A stretch of 64,000 nt of DNA from Pseudidiomarina insulisalsae (GTDB lineage Bacteria; Pseudomonadota; Gammaproteobacteria; Enterobacterales; Alteromonadaceae), in the NCBI RefSeq assembly GCF_003987065.1, contig NZ_PIPY01000006.1, forward strand, positions 62,001 through 126,000. The letters run 5' to 3'. The notes under the pieces are model-generated. The model was not told the origin of the DNA. It worked only from the letters and a program-made list of their open reading frames with translations, and searched no databases. The position numbers and the translations under genes are program-made. Positions 51,751-61,274 of the stretch are shown piece by piece. Each line of letters begins with the position of its first letter. Position 1 is the stretch's first letter.

Positions 51751-51856
51751 AGAATACTTGCATTCGGCGGAAAAATCGGTAGAATTGCCGGGCTCTTCGA
51801 CCCCGGTCGGAGATTTTTCTATTTATTTAACATTAAAAACTGTATCGAGGAACGTA

Positions 51857-52105
51857 ATGGTAACCATTCGTTTACAACGCGGCGGCGCTAAAAAGCGTCC
51901 ATTCTACCAGATGGTAGTTACCGACAGTCGCAATGCCCGCGACGGTCGTTTCATTGAAAATGTAGGTTTCTTCAACCCGCTTGCGCGTGGTCAGGAAGAA
52001 AAACTACGTGTAGATCTTGAGCGTGTTGACCACTGGGTAGGTCACGGCGCAACAGTATCTGAGCGCGTAGCTAAGCTTTTAAAAGATGCGCGTAGCGCAG
52101 CTTAA
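51857..52105 (+). CDS. rpsP: 30S ribosomal protein S16
   Basis: An 82-aa S16: [20 protein letters not shown] and [20 protein letters not shown]. The frame is open 33 codons upstream, but the conserved start and the CGAGGAA site fix the ATG at 51857. First of rpsP-rimM-trmD-rplS, 106 nt after ffh. I found no convincing separate promoter, so it may be cotranscribed with ffh. Confidence 0.98.
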   Translation: MVTIRLQRGGAKKRPFYQMVVTDSRNARDGRFIENVGFFNPLARGQEEKLRVDLERVDHWVGHGATVSERVAKLLKDARSAA

Positions 52106-52141
52106 TTCAGCTTATTCATCAACGTTGGTAGCAGAGTAACT

Positions 52142-52672
52142 ATGAATCAACCTACTGAACACGTCGTCATTGGCCAGCTAGGCGCAGTGTATGGAGTGAA
52201 AGGTTGGCTGAAAATTCAAAGTTATACTGACGACGTTGAAGCCATTTTTGATTATCACCCCTGGCAGATTCGTAAGCAGGGTAAAGTGCAGGAAGTTCAG
52301 GTCGAGGAATGGCGTCGACACAATAAAGGACTGATTGCCAAACTTGCAGGCGTTGAAGATCGTGATGCGGCGCACCTTTATACGGGTGCTGACATTATTA
52401 TTGACGCCGGGCAGTTACCCGAGTTGCCAGAGGATGAGTTTTACTGGCGCGATTTGATTGGTATGACCGTAGTAAATACTGACGGTTATAACATGGGAGT
52501 CGTGGACCAGTTAATGGCCACAGCATCAAATGATGTGATGGTGGTGAAAGCGAACAGTAACGATGCTTTTGGTCGCTCTGAACGTCTGATTCCGTTTATT
52601 CAGAGTCAGTACATTCAGGAAGTCGACAAAGAGAACAAACGCATCGTTGTGGATTGGCCGTCGGATTTTTAA
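52142..52672 (+). CDS. rimM: ribosome maturation factor RimM
   Basis: RimM binds S19 and helps 30S head maturation. The 176-aa protein has the N-terminal barrel ([20 protein letters not shown]) and the PRC-barrel domain ([20 protein letters not shown]). It ends [20 protein letters not shown] followed by IVVDWPSDF, a standard ending. The stop TAATG overlaps the trmD start by one base. Confidence 0.97.
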   Translation: MNQPTEHVVIGQLGAVYGVKGWLKIQSYTDDVEAIFDYHPWQIRKQGKVQEVQVEEWRRHNKGLIAKLAGVEDRDAAHLYTGADIIIDAGQLPELPEDEFYWRDLIGMTVVNTDGYNMGVVDQLMATASNDVMVVKANSNDAFGRSERLIPFIQSQYIQEVDKENKRIVVDWPSDF

Positions 52673-53442
52673 TGGCTGGAAAATTACAGGTCGGCGTAAT
52701 CACGCTGTTTCCTGAAATGTTTCAGGCAATCACCGACAATGGTGTGACCGGTAGAGCGGTTCGCGATGGGCTGTTGGAAGTACATTTGACCAACCCGCGC
52801 GATTTTACTCATGACCGTCATCGCACCGTCGACGATCGCCCTTATGGCGGTGGTCCTGGCATGCTGATGATGGTGCAACCGCTGACCGATGCGATTGCCT
52901 CAGCAAAACAGCAGCTGGGGGCCGATACCAAGGTGATTTATTTGTCACCTCAGGGTCGCAAACTTGATCATGCCGGCGTGCAGCAGCTCGCTTTGCATGA
53001 CAAGTTCATCTTAATTGCCGGTCGCTACGAAGGCATTGACGAGCGTGTGATTGCACGTCACGTTGATGAAGAATGGTCGATTGGTGATTACGTGTTGAGT
53101 GGCGGCGAGCTGCCGGCAATGGTCATGATAGACAGTGTTGCGCGGCTTGTACCCGGGGTGTTGGGACACCAGGACTCAGCTGTAGAAGATTCTTTTGCAG
53201 CAGGACTGTTAGATTGCCCGCACTATACACGACCAGAAGTACTTGATGATGAGGCAGTGCCGCCAGTATTACTGAGTGGCAATCATGAACAAATTAGACG
53301 CTGGCGTCTGCAGCAGGCTCTTGGCAGAACCTGGCTAAGGCGACCGGAATTGTTAAATGACCTAGCTCTGACTGACGAACAGCAACAGCTACTTGATGAG
53401 TTTATTCATCAGTATCAGGCTGAAACTGACGCGGGTAGTTAA
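52672..53442 (+). CDS. trmD: tRNA (guanine-37-N1)-methyltransferase
   Basis: TrmD methylates G37 of tRNAs reading CNN and others, preventing +1 frameshifts. The 256-aa SPOUT enzyme has [58 protein letters not shown] followed by [14 protein letters not shown], and [20 protein letters not shown]. The start overlaps the rimM stop (TAATG); the reading frame is open six codons earlier. Confidence 0.98.
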   Translation: MAGKLQVGVITLFPEMFQAITDNGVTGRAVRDGLLEVHLTNPRDFTHDRHRTVDDRPYGGGPGMLMMVQPLTDAIASAKQQLGADTKVIYLSPQGRKLDHAGVQQLALHDKFILIAGRYEGIDERVIARHVDEEWSIGDYVLSGGELPAMVMIDSVARLVPGVLGHQDSAVEDSFAAGLLDCPHYTRPEVLDDEAVPPVLLSGNHEQIRRWRLQQALGRTWLRRPELLNDLALTDEQQQLLDEFIHQYQAETDAGS

Positions 53443-53462
53443 TCTAGGAAAGTGAGGCTAAC

Positions 53463-53822
53463 ATGGCAAAAGTAAGTCAAAATTTGATCAAAGCGATCGA
53501 AGACGAGCAAATGAAAAAAGACCTTCCGGACTACGCGCCGGGCGATACAGTGGTCGTTAATGTTAAAGTTGTTGAAGGTAACCGTGAGCGTGTTCAGGCA
53601 TTTGAAGGCGTGGTTATCGCTAAGCGCAACCGTGGTTTACATTCTTCTTTCACGGTTCGTAAAGTCTCAAATGGTGAAGGTGTTGAGCGTACTTTCCAGG
53701 CGCACAGCCCAATCATCGACAGCATCGTTGTGAAGCGTAAAGGTGCGGTACGTCGTGCTAAGCTTTACTACTTGCGTGAGCGTTCAGGTAAATCTGCACG
53801 TATCCGTGAGAAGCTGTCTTAA
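53463..53822 (+). CDS. rplS: 50S ribosomal protein L19
   Basis: A 119-aa L19 at the subunit interface: [40 protein letters not shown], and the C-terminal [20 protein letters not shown]. Last gene of rpsP-rimM-trmD-rplS, followed by a terminator 16 nt later. Confidence 0.98.
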   Translation: MAKVSQNLIKAIEDEQMKKDLPDYAPGDTVVVNVKVVEGNRERVQAFEGVVIAKRNRGLHSSFTVRKVSNGEGVERTFQAHSPIIDSIVVKRKGAVRRAKLYYLRERSGKSARIREKLS

Positions 53823-53838
53823 GATCAGCTTTGATCTG

Positions 53839-53866
53839 AAAAAACCCGCCGCTGGCGGGTTTTTTT
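53839..53866 (+). terminator. rho-independent terminator after rplS
   Basis: ACCCGCC (53844-53850) pairs with GGCGGGT (53854-53860) around a 3-nt loop, extended by an A tract and a T run to 53866. It closes the ffh/rpsP-side operon. Confidence 0.93.
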
Positions 53867-53918
53867 ATGGCTGAAATAAGGCACAATGACTGCGGTATTG
53901 AAGTAAGGAGCCCACACC

Positions 53919-55076
53919 ATGTCTGACTCGGCAGTCCCCACTCCGGAACAACGGCTAGCGCAACTGCGCGAAGCTATTGATGAAACCGATAGCGCGTTAT
54001 TGCAGTTGCTACATCGCCGCCGCCAGTTGGCGGCGGAGGTAGGTGTGGTTAAGCGCGGGCTAGGACAGCCGCTGTTTGTTCCGGAGCGCGAGGCCAAACT
54101 GCTCGCCGCGCGTCGCCGTGAAGCGGAACAGGTGGGGTTATCAGCAGATCTCATTGAGGATGTCCTGCGCCGTGTGATTCGCGAGTCCTATCAACAGCAA
54201 CAAGCGGCTGACGTCCATCTGGAAGATAAAAAAGTGGTCGTGATTGGCGGGCACGGTGCCCTGGGCGGACTTTTTGCGGAACGTTTCCGCGAAGCCGGAG
54301 CGCGTGTGGCGTGTGTCGGTGAGCATGACTGGGACAATATCGGGGCAACCTGTCAGCAAGCTGATCTGGTACTTGTCAGTGTTCCTATTGCCGTTACCGA
54401 AGTCGTTATTGCACGCTTACCTGAGTTGCCGGCACACTGCATTCTGGCTGATGTTACCAGCATTAAACAAGGTCCGTTGACAGCGATGCTTGCGCAACAT
54501 GACGGCCCGGTGGTGGGTCTTCACCCGATGTTTGGTCCGCAAGTTGCGACCCTGGCCAAGCAGCTTATTGTGGTTACCCAGGGGCGAAAACCTGAGGCCT
54601 GCCGGTGGTTACTGGATACATTAGTGCGTTGGGGCGCGCAATTGTATCAAACCGATGCTGCGCGCCATGACGAGGCGATGGGGTTTATTCAGGTTATGCG
54701 GCATTTATCAACTTTTGTTTATGGTGCTCATCTGGCGTCAGAACGCGCAGACCTGCAGGAGCTGCTGGACTTAAGCTCGCCGATTTACCGGCTTGAACTA
54801 ATGATGGTCGGGCGTTTGTTCGCACAAAATGCCGCGCTTTATGCGGACATTATTCTCGCGCATCCTGAGAATTTTGCCATGATGCGCCGTTATCTGAGTA
54901 CGTTTGATCAGGTTCTGGGTCAGTTGGAACAAGGCGACAAACAGGGGTTTGTCGACAAGTTCGCTGAAATTAGTCAGTATTTTGGTGAGTTTTCACAGAA
55001 GTTTCTTGAGGATAGCCAGCGCCTGTTAGCTAGCGCCGGCGATGCGCATCAGCTCAGCCAGGTCACTGGGCGCTAG
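53919..55076 (+). CDS. tyrA: bifunctional chorismate mutase / prephenate dehydrogenase
   Basis: TyrA turns chorismate into prephenate and then into 4-hydroxyphenylpyruvate for tyrosine synthesis. The 385-aa protein (E. coli 373) has an AroQ chorismate mutase domain (residues 10-95: LREAIDETDSALLQLLHRRR) and an NAD-binding domain (VVIGGHGALGGLFAERFREA near residue 108). The dehydrogenase motifs ADVTSIKQGPLTAML, VVGLHPMFGP and RHDEAMGFIQVMRHLSTF follow. AAGGAG precedes the ATG. Its 3' end overlaps the convergent receiver gene by 51 nt. No aroF-like gene is adjacent. Confidence 0.96.
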   Translation: MSDSAVPTPEQRLAQLREAIDETDSALLQLLHRRRQLAAEVGVVKRGLGQPLFVPEREAKLLAARRREAEQVGLSADLIEDVLRRVIRESYQQQQAADVHLEDKKVVVIGGHGALGGLFAERFREAGARVACVGEHDWDNIGATCQQADLVLVSVPIAVTEVVIARLPELPAHCILADVTSIKQGPLTAMLAQHDGPVVGLHPMFGPQVATLAKQLIVVTQGRKPEACRWLLDTLVRWGAQLYQTDAARHDEAMGFIQVMRHLSTFVYGAHLASERADLQELLDLSSPIYRLELMMVGRLFAQNAALYADIILAHPENFAMMRRYLSTFDQVLGQLEQGDKQGFVDKFAEISQYFGEFSQKFLEDSQRLLASAGDAHQLSQVTGR

Positions 55077-55406
55077 CGGTTTTTGCAGTAGCTTGTTAAT
55101 ACCAGCTGCCTCGCATTCAGCGCGGAAGTCATCTGGGTTGTGGCCAGAGATCATCGCGGTTGTCGGCGTTTCGGCGCCGAGTTCCTGCTGTACCTTGCAA
55201 TATAGCTCCACGCCATTAAAGTCGGGCAGCTCATGATCAAGTAGAACCAGATCGGGCCGCTCACTAACGATTAACTCGTAAGCATCCTGACCGTTTTCGG
55301 CGGTGCTGATTTTGGTGGCAGGAAAGTGACCCAACATGGCTCTCATGACTTCCAGTGAAATCATATCATCATCGACAATGACCACATGCGTTGATTGTTT
55401 TGCCAT
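55026..55406 (-). CDS. stand-alone response regulator receiver protein
   Basis: A 126-aa CheY-like protein with only a receiver domain. The acidic pocket is VIVDDDMISL near residue 11, the phosphorylation site is Asp57 in DLVLLDHELPDFNG, and the conserved Lys is in LLQKPLAPSDL. The Thr/Ser in TTAMISGHNPD also fits. There is no output domain, so it would act by protein contact or in a phosphorelay. The ATG at 55406 has GGAG 6 nt upstream. No kinase gene is adjacent; the hybrid kinase 10 kb away is a possible partner only by guess. It overlaps the tyrA 3' end by 51 nt. Confidence 0.9.
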   Translation of the reverse strand: MAKQSTHVVIVDDDMISLEVMRAMLGHFPATKISTAENGQDAYELIVSERPDLVLLDHELPDFNGVELYCKVQQELGAETPTTAMISGHNPDDFRAECEAAGINKLLQKPLAPSDLAELMRIAGAS

Positions 55407-55500
55407 CGCAGACTCCTTTATGTTCACAGCTCTGTTTAACTTCCGATGGAACAACAGGGTAAAGAAATACTGGCATCCTGGCAATCACATTGACTATTCT

Positions 55501-55547
55501 AACCAATATCCAATATCCAATATCCAATAACCAACAACGCTTTAAGG
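55501..55547 (+). repeat. dispersed repeat, copy 2
   Basis: This 47-nt sequence has three tandem units of the type CCAATAT(C) followed by CCAATAACCAACAACGCTTTAAGG. It matches the reverse complement of 19638-19677 in order and ending (AACGCT-TTAAGG against AACGCTCTAAGG). It ends 10 nt before the cytochrome b561 start codon. A second inverted arm, as seen at copy 1, is not evident here. Confidence 0.65.
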
Positions 55548-55557
55548 TCTTAACAAA

Positions 55558-56184
55558 ATGAAAATTTGGGACAGTTTTGTGCGCGGCTATCACTGGCTGC
55601 TGGTCCTCGGCATCCCTGCCATGTGGTGGACCGCCAATGAGGGCCACATGGAATGGCACCTGCGCATCGGTATCGGTATCGGTGCCTTACTCATCGCAAG
55701 ACTTATCTGGGCTCTCGCTGGTAGCAAAAATGCCCGCTTCAGTGCCTTCGTGAAAGGACCCGGCGCGGTGATAAAACATTTTCGCAGCTTAATGTCGCGC
55801 CAGTCCTATACTCCCGGAAGCACTCATAACCCGGCAGGTGGCTGGTCGGTGTTATTATTATGGGGCTTACTGGCAATGCAGCTTGGCACCGGCCTGTTTG
55901 CCACCGACGAGATCTTCTTTTCCGGTCCGTTAGCCAGTCTGGTTAGTAGTGACTGGCAGAATCAACTCACCGATCTGCACAGACTGAATTTTGTTGTGTT
56001 GGCGACGGTAATAGCGATTCATATACTCGCGGTGCTGCTATACCGGTTAAAGGGCATTTCACTGATTGCTGCGATGATTCATGGTAAGCGTGACGGTGCG
56101 CTTGCGCCAGGTTTACGTTGGTCATTTTGGGCGTGGTTGTTGGCAGCCGTGCTGGCTGCCAGCGGATGGTACTTGTGGGCCTGA
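55558..56184 (+). CDS. cytochrome b561-type membrane protein
   Basis: A 208-aa integral membrane protein of the prokaryotic cytochrome b561 family with four to five predicted helices. Haem-ligand histidines are expected in VRGYHWLLVLGIPAM (first helix), GHMEWHLRIGIG and DLHRLNFVVLATVIAIHILA. Such proteins carry electrons between the quinone pool and a c-type cytochrome. Facing it is a cytochrome c' gene (8 nt apart, opposite strand), which fits an electron-transfer pair, though physical partnership is inference. The dispersed repeat lies just before its start codon, where a Shine-Dalgarno site would be; only TTTAAGG is seen. Confidence 0.87.
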   Translation: MKIWDSFVRGYHWLLVLGIPAMWWTANEGHMEWHLRIGIGIGALLIARLIWALAGSKNARFSAFVKGPGAVIKHFRSLMSRQSYTPGSTHNPAGGWSVLLLWGLLAMQLGTGLFATDEIFFSGPLASLVSSDWQNQLTDLHRLNFVVLATVIAIHILAVLLYRLKGISLIAAMIHGKRDGALAPGLRWSFWAWLLAAVLAASGWYLWA

Positions 56185-56192
56185 AGTCGTGA

Positions 56193-56657
56193 CTAATCTT
56201 TATACTGATCGTGGCAGCCTTTACAGTTTTGCGCGGTTTCTTTAAAAGCTGCCCGCAGCTCGTTCTGATTACCTGCTACCGCAACCTGCGCTAAGCGGTA
56301 GGTGTCACGCTGCAATTGCTCAGCACGTTCCTGAAAATCCTCCCAGTTATCCCAGATTGCAGGCAGCGCGTCAGTATTGTTACCGGGCATGGCACCTTCC
56401 TGACGGAAGCCGACCCAGGGTACCGATGACATCTGCGCCACCGTATCGGCGCGTTCTTTAAAAATCTCGGCATCGAAGGGCATGTCACCTTTGAGCATGT
56501 CGCCCATATAAGCAAAATTATTCTGCATGACAGAAAATGCTTTTTGCCGGTACTCAACCGCTTTTTCTGCGTCATTAAAGGCATGTTGCGCCGCGACCAT
56601 GGCGCTCATGGTCAGAGCTCCGGTAAGCAAAGTTAATTGAAAGGTCTTGAAGATCAT
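56193..56657 (-). CDS. cytochrome c'
   Basis: A 154-aa exported protein of the cytochrome c' (c-prime) type. After a signal peptide (cleavage near residue 23, VAA) it forms a four-helix bundle with the single haem-binding motif CKGCH (Cys145, Cys148, His149) close to the C-terminus. That position is diagnostic of this class. Cytochromes c' bind NO and are often linked to nitrosative-stress protection. The ATG at 56657 has GGAG 7 nt upstream; a longer frame to 56693 is open but unlikely. It converges on the b561 gene. Confidence 0.9.
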   Translation of the reverse strand: MIFKTFQLTLLTGALTMSAMVAAQHAFNDAEKAVEYRQKAFSVMQNNFAYMGDMLKGDMPFDAEIFKERADTVAQMSSVPWVGFRQEGAMPGNNTDALPAIWDNWEDFQERAEQLQRDTYRLAQVAVAGNQNELRAAFKETAQNCKGCHDQYKD

Positions 56658-56852
56658 GTATGCACTCCCAATGCGTTTTATGTAGTAGTTCACTATTATC
56701 TTATTAAGAATACAACGCTTTACCGATTCAACCAGGCTGTTTATCCCTAAATGGATTGCGCTTACCTCGTTATTACATTTAATGTAGGCGAGAACGAATC
56801 TTTTTTAAATCCGAAAAAATACACTGCAGAACAACCTATCGAGGGGACGCCG

Positions 56853-59800
56853 ATGATTAGCAGTAACCGCCTTAGCAAGCTGGCGGTGGCGATGTGCGCA
56901 GCACTACCAGTGCTTGCCAGCGCATCGCAGACCACCACTGTACAAGGGTTGCATGACAACTCATCCAGTTTTGTTGCATTGCAGAATGCGACCATCATCA
57001 CTGAGCCAGGCAAACGTCTGGAAAACGCCACTTTAGTCATTCGCAACGGTAAGGTTGAGCGTATCAACGAAAATAACCGCGTGCCGGAAGGGGCGCGGGT
57101 GATTGACTTAACCGGACACACGATTTACCCGGGTTTCATCGACGCTTACAGTAATTATGGGGTGCCCGCGCCAAAACAAGAGCAGCGCGGCCCGTGGTTT
57201 TCGACCAAACCGCAGTACAATAACAAGCGCGAAGGCGGCAATGCGGCGAACGACGCAATTCATTCGCAGCAACTGTGGGTAGATCAGGCAGCAAGCGATA
57301 GTAAAGCCGCAGAAGATTACATTGAACAAGGTTTTACTGCCGTACAAAGTGCCCGGCTAGACGGTATTTTTCAGGGCCAGGCCGTCACTTTATCTTTGGC
57401 TGACAAAATTGCCAACGACGTGGTCTATCGCGCCCAAGGGCGTCATTTTGGCTCTTTTGACAAAGGCACTTCGCAACAGCAATACCCGAACTCATTGATG
57501 GGGTCGATTGCCCTTATCCGGCAAACCCTGTCCGACGCCAACTGGTACGAGCAAGCCTACGGCAAAGCAGCGTATAACGGTACGGTTGAATACAATGCCG
57601 CCCTGGCAGAGCTCGGACCTATTGAGCAAGAAGGTATGCTGTTCAAAGTCACTGATGACAAGTCACTACTGCGCGCGCACGCGGTACTCAGTGAGTTCGA
57701 TGTGCCGGTCACCTTTGTTGGCTCAAACTATGAATATGCGCGTCTGGATGCCGTAAAGGCCACCCAGGCGAAGCTGGTGTTACCGTTAAACTTCCCTGCC
57801 GCGCCGGAAGTAGCTGGCGTCAATGATGATTTGGATGTCGAGCTTGCTGATTTGCGTCACTGGGAGCGTGCGCCAGGCAATGCAGCCGCGTTAGCAGCTG
57901 CGGATATTGATTTTTCATTTACCCTGCATCAATTACAAAAAGCTGGTGACTTTTGGCCGAATTTGCGCAAAGCCGTACAGCACGGACTGGATAAGGACAC
58001 CGCTTTGGCTGCGCTGACGACGATACCGGCGCAGATTGCCGGCGTCAGTGACAAGGCAGGTAAACTCGCGCCAGGCTATATGGCTGATTTTGTCGTTGCC
58101 GAGGGCGACCTGTTTACGAAAGGCACGATTAAGTCAGTGTGGTTGCAAGGCGCTGAAACTGAACTGGCACCACTTCGCACCGCAAACTTCGCTGGCACCA
58201 TTCGTGCCAGTCTGGCGAATCAGGATGTGCAGTTTGAGTTAAAAGGTGACGAGCGCGTCAGCGGCGAGCTGGTCATGGGCGAACGTAGCAGTAAGCTACG
58301 CTCGGTGACCCGTGATGAAGACACCCTGAACTTTGTGGTCGACGCTGAGTTGGCTGGGCTAAGCGGCGCCTGGCGAGTGCAACTGCAACAAGCTGCGGAG
58401 CAAGAGTTTCGTGGCGTGGCGGTCGGTCCTGATGGCCGTACCCTGCACTTTAGCGGTACCCGCACAGACGGTGGGGATAGCGAAGCTACCGCGGCAACGA
58501 CCGCAGCGACCGATGTCAGTTATGTCAGTCGCCTGACTTATCCGAACGTCGCTTATGGCCTGGATGGCTTGCCGGCGCGACAGAATCTGCATATTAAAAA
58601 TGCCACGGTATGGACCGCAGATGAAGATGGTGTGCTGGAGAATACTGACATCATCGTTCGTGATGGTGAGTTCTACCGTATTGGCCAGGATTTGCCTACC
58701 CCCTCAGGCTACACGGTAATTGATGCGTCCGGCATGCACGTGACGCCGGGTATTATTGATGAGCACTCCCACATTGCGATTGATCGTGGCGTGAACGAAG
58801 GTTCTGAAGCTATTACCTCAGAAGTGCGTATTGGCGATGTGGTCAACCCGGACGACGTTCATATCTATCGTTCATTGGCCGGTGGCACCACCATGGCGCA
58901 ACTATTGCATGGTTCAGCGAACCCGATCGGCGGACAGGCGCAGGTGATTAAACTGCGTTGGGGTGCCACGGCAGATCAAATGAAATTTGACGCAGCGCCG
59001 CCTTCGATTAAGTTCGCATTGGGTGAGAACGTAAAACAAAGTCGTTACCCGTCGTGGTTGAGCACACGTTATCCGCAAACGCGGATGGGTGTGGAAACCC
59101 TGATGCGTGATGGTTTTACCGCCGCACTTGAGTATCGCGAACGCTTACAGGCCTATAAGAAGCTAAGTCGCAGTGAGCGTGCGAAAACTGCACCACCACG
59201 TCCTGATTATCGTCTGCAGACCTTGTTAGAGATTCTTGATCGTGAGCGCTTTGTCCACGCGCACAGCTACGTACAGTCAGAAATCCTGATGTTATTGCGC
59301 TTAGCAGAAGACTTTAACTTCACGCTGACGACCTTTACCCACATTCTTGAGGGGTACAAAGTTGCGTCGGAGATGGCCAAGCACGGCGCGGGCGGTTCCT
59401 CATTCGCTGACTGGTGGGCTTACAAGTTTGAGGTGTATGACGCAATTCCGCATAACGCCTGTCTGATGTCAGAAAAAGGCGTACTGACCAGCATCAACTC
59501 AGACAGTAATGACCTGCAACGTCGTCTGAATACCGAAGCGGCCAAGTCGGTGACTTACTGTGGTATGGACGAGCATGAAGCCTTGAAGATGGTGACGCTG
59601 AATCCAGCCAAGCAGCTTAAAGTTGATGAATACGTGGGCAGCATTAAAGCCGGCAAACATGCCGACTTTGTTATCTGGAATAACCATCCGTTGAGTTCGT
59701 ACGCGCGGGTTGAGCAGACCTGGATCAATGCTCGTAACTTCTTTAATCGCGAGCGTGACGAACAGTTACGCGCAGAACTGCGAGAGGAAAAACAAGCCCT

Positions 59801-59942
59801 GCTGCAAAAAGTACTGGCCGATCCAAACGCCAGTAATGGCGACAGCAATGGCTACAAGCGCGAGCAGCCAGCCTGGCACTGCGATACCGAACATGATACC
59901 TGGCTAGGTACATTCACTGCACATAGCCACGGAGGACACTAA
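56853..59942 (+). CDS. large exported two-domain amidohydrolase
   Basis: A 1029-aa protein with a signal peptide (MISSNRLSKLAVAMCAALPV, cleavage near residue 25). It holds two amidohydrolase-like halves. The first (about residues 35-470) has the family's beta-sandwich ends (NGKVERINENN, TIYPGFIDAYSNYG, APGYMADFVVAEGDL), but its usual HxH reads AYSN, so no metal site is visible. The second (about 575-1000) has His638 and His640 (IIDEHSHIAI), His802/His804 (VHAHSYV), His830 (TFTHILEG) and Asp884 (INSDSND), a complete set. A beta-rich linker joins them. It is periplasmic or secreted; substrate unknown. It forms an operon with the next gene. Confidence 0.88.
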   Translation: MISSNRLSKLAVAMCAALPVLASASQTTTVQGLHDNSSSFVALQNATIITEPGKRLENATLVIRNGKVERINENNRVPEGARVIDLTGHTIYPGFIDAYSNYGVPAPKQEQRGPWFSTKPQYNNKREGGNAANDAIHSQQLWVDQAASDSKAAEDYIEQGFTAVQSARLDGIFQGQAVTLSLADKIANDVVYRAQGRHFGSFDKGTSQQQYPNSLMGSIALIRQTLSDANWYEQAYGKAAYNGTVEYNAALAELGPIEQEGMLFKVTDDKSLLRAHAVLSEFDVPVTFVGSNYEYARLDAVKATQAKLVLPLNFPAAPEVAGVNDDLDVELADLRHWERAPGNAAALAAADIDFSFTLHQLQKAGDFWPNLRKAVQHGLDKDTALAALTTIPAQIAGVSDKAGKLAPGYMADFVVAEGDLFTKGTIKSVWLQGAETELAPLRTANFAGTIRASLANQDVQFELKGDERVSGELVMGERSSKLRSVTRDEDTLNFVVDAELAGLSGAWRVQLQQAAEQEFRGVAVGPDGRTLHFSGTRTDGGDSEATAATTAATDVSYVSRLTYPNVAYGLDGLPARQNLHIKNATVWTADEDGVLENTDIIVRDGEFYRIGQDLPTPSGYTVIDASGMHVTPGIIDEHSHIAIDRGVNEGSEAITSEVRIGDVVNPDDVHIYRSLAGGTTMAQLLHGSANPIGGQAQVIKLRWGATADQMKFDAAPPSIKFALGENVKQSRYPSWLSTRYPQTRMGVETLMRDGFTAALEYRERLQAYKKLSRSERAKTAPPRPDYRLQTLLEILDRERFVHAHSYVQSEILMLLRLAEDFNFTLTTFTHILEGYKVASEMAKHGAGGSSFADWWAYKFEVYDAIPHNACLMSEKGVLTSINSDSNDLQRRLNTEAAKSVTYCGMDEHEALKMVTLNPAKQLKVDEYVGSIKAGKHADFVIWNNHPLSSYARVEQTWINARNFFNRERDEQLRAELREEKQALLQKVLADPNASNGDSNGYKREQPAWHCDTEHDTWLGTFTAHSHGGH

Positions 59943-59944
59943 GA

Positions 59945-61228
59945 ATGAAAAAATTAATCACAGCCGTAGCTGCGGCGACTGTATCTCTGTCCGTTGCCGC
60001 GCATGATATCGTGCCGGGCGAGCCGCAGCAGCAACCTATTCTGTTGCAGAACGGAACGTTACATACGGTCAGCCATGGCGTGCAAGCCAATACCGACCTG
60101 CTATTTGTGGACGGCAAGATTACTGCCATTGGCGTTGACTTGGCGGTACCGGCCAATGCGCAGGTGTTGGATGTGGCTGGTAAACACGTCTATCCGGGCG
60201 TGATTGCGCTGGATACCACCATCGGCCTGCGCGAAATTGAATCGGTACGGGCCACTGAAGATGCTGACGAAGCAGGGGTCATAACCCCTGAAGTCTCAGG
60301 TCATGTTGCTTACAACCCCGATTCGGAAGTGATTCCGACAATTCGCTACAACGGTGTCTCGCATGCTCAGATCGTACCGCAGGGCGAGCTGATTACCGGG
60401 CGTTCGAGCTTATTGCAACTTGATGGCTGGACTTATGAAGATGCTGGTGAACGTCTGAACGTGGGCGTCCACGTGAATTGGCCACGCGTTGGCATTAATA
60501 CCGCATGGTGGGAGCGTCGCTCGCCGGCTGAACAGCGTAAAGCTAATGCCGAGGCGCGCAAGCAGCTGGAACGTACCTTTATCGACGCCAAAGCATATTA
60601 TGACGCGAAGCAAGCTGGTGAACTTAATGGCACCGACTTGCGTTGGGAAGCCATGCTGGGATTGTTCGACGGCTCCAGCACGTTATTCGTACATGCCGAC
60701 GATCAGCGCCAGATTGAGGAAGCCATAGAGCTGACTCGTGAGTGGGGCTTTGACTGGGTATTAATGGGCGCCCGTGACGCCTGGCGGATGGCCGATCAGC
60801 TGGCAGCGGAAAACGTACGCGTGGTTTATGGTGCACCTTTTGGTCTACCTACTCGCCACGACGAGGCCTATGATCAGGCATTCAGTACCCCTGCGGCACT
60901 GGCGCAGGCCGGCGTGAACTTTGCTATCAGTTACCCCGGCTACTGGGATGTGCGTAATCTGCCATTTGCTGCCGGTAACGCCGTTGCTTACGGTTTAGAT
61001 CGGGAGCAGGCATTGGCAGCTATTACTCTGAAGCCAGCTGAGTTTTTAGGTGTTGCCGATCGTCTGGGTTCACTGGAAGAGGGCAAACAGGCCACTATAT
61101 TGATTTCAGATGGCGATCTGCTTGACCCGATTGGTCAGAAAATTGAGCAGTTATTTATTGAGGGACGCCTGGTCGATCTGAACAATCGACACCTGCAACT
61201 CTATAATAAATATAAACAAAAGCCTTAA
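59945..61228 (+). CDS. exported amidohydrolase-like protein without visible metal ligands
   Basis: A 427-aa protein with a signal peptide (cleavage near residue 19, SVAA). The amidohydrolase frame is clear at both ends: ILLQNGTLHTVSHGVQANTD, LDVAGKHVYPGVIALDTTIG and EGKQATILISDGDLL. However, the HxH position after YPGVIALD reads TTIG, and the later His and Asp ligands are not evident. It resembles the first half of the preceding protein, and the two may form a complex in which only one domain is catalytic (inference). The gap to the previous gene is 2 nt. Confidence 0.82.
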   Translation: MKKLITAVAAATVSLSVAAHDIVPGEPQQQPILLQNGTLHTVSHGVQANTDLLFVDGKITAIGVDLAVPANAQVLDVAGKHVYPGVIALDTTIGLREIESVRATEDADEAGVITPEVSGHVAYNPDSEVIPTIRYNGVSHAQIVPQGELITGRSSLLQLDGWTYEDAGERLNVGVHVNWPRVGINTAWWERRSPAEQRKANAEARKQLERTFIDAKAYYDAKQAGELNGTDLRWEAMLGLFDGSSTLFVHADDQRQIEEAIELTREWGFDWVLMGARDAWRMADQLAAENVRVVYGAPFGLPTRHDEAYDQAFSTPAALAQAGVNFAISYPGYWDVRNLPFAAGNAVAYGLDREQALAAITLKPAEFLGVADRLGSLEEGKQATILISDGDLLDPIGQKIEQLFIEGRLVDLNNRHLQLYNKYKQKP

Positions 61229-61244
61229 GAGTATGGTTAAAATC

Positions 61245-61274
61245 AAAGCCGACCCCGACAGGTCGGCTTTTTTA
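61245..61274 (+). terminator. rho-independent terminator after the amidohydrolase pair
   Basis: AAAGCCGACC (61245-61254) pairs perfectly with GGTCGGCTTT (61261-61270), with a 6-nt loop and a T run to 61274. It lies 17 nt after the stop codon. Confidence 0.92.
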
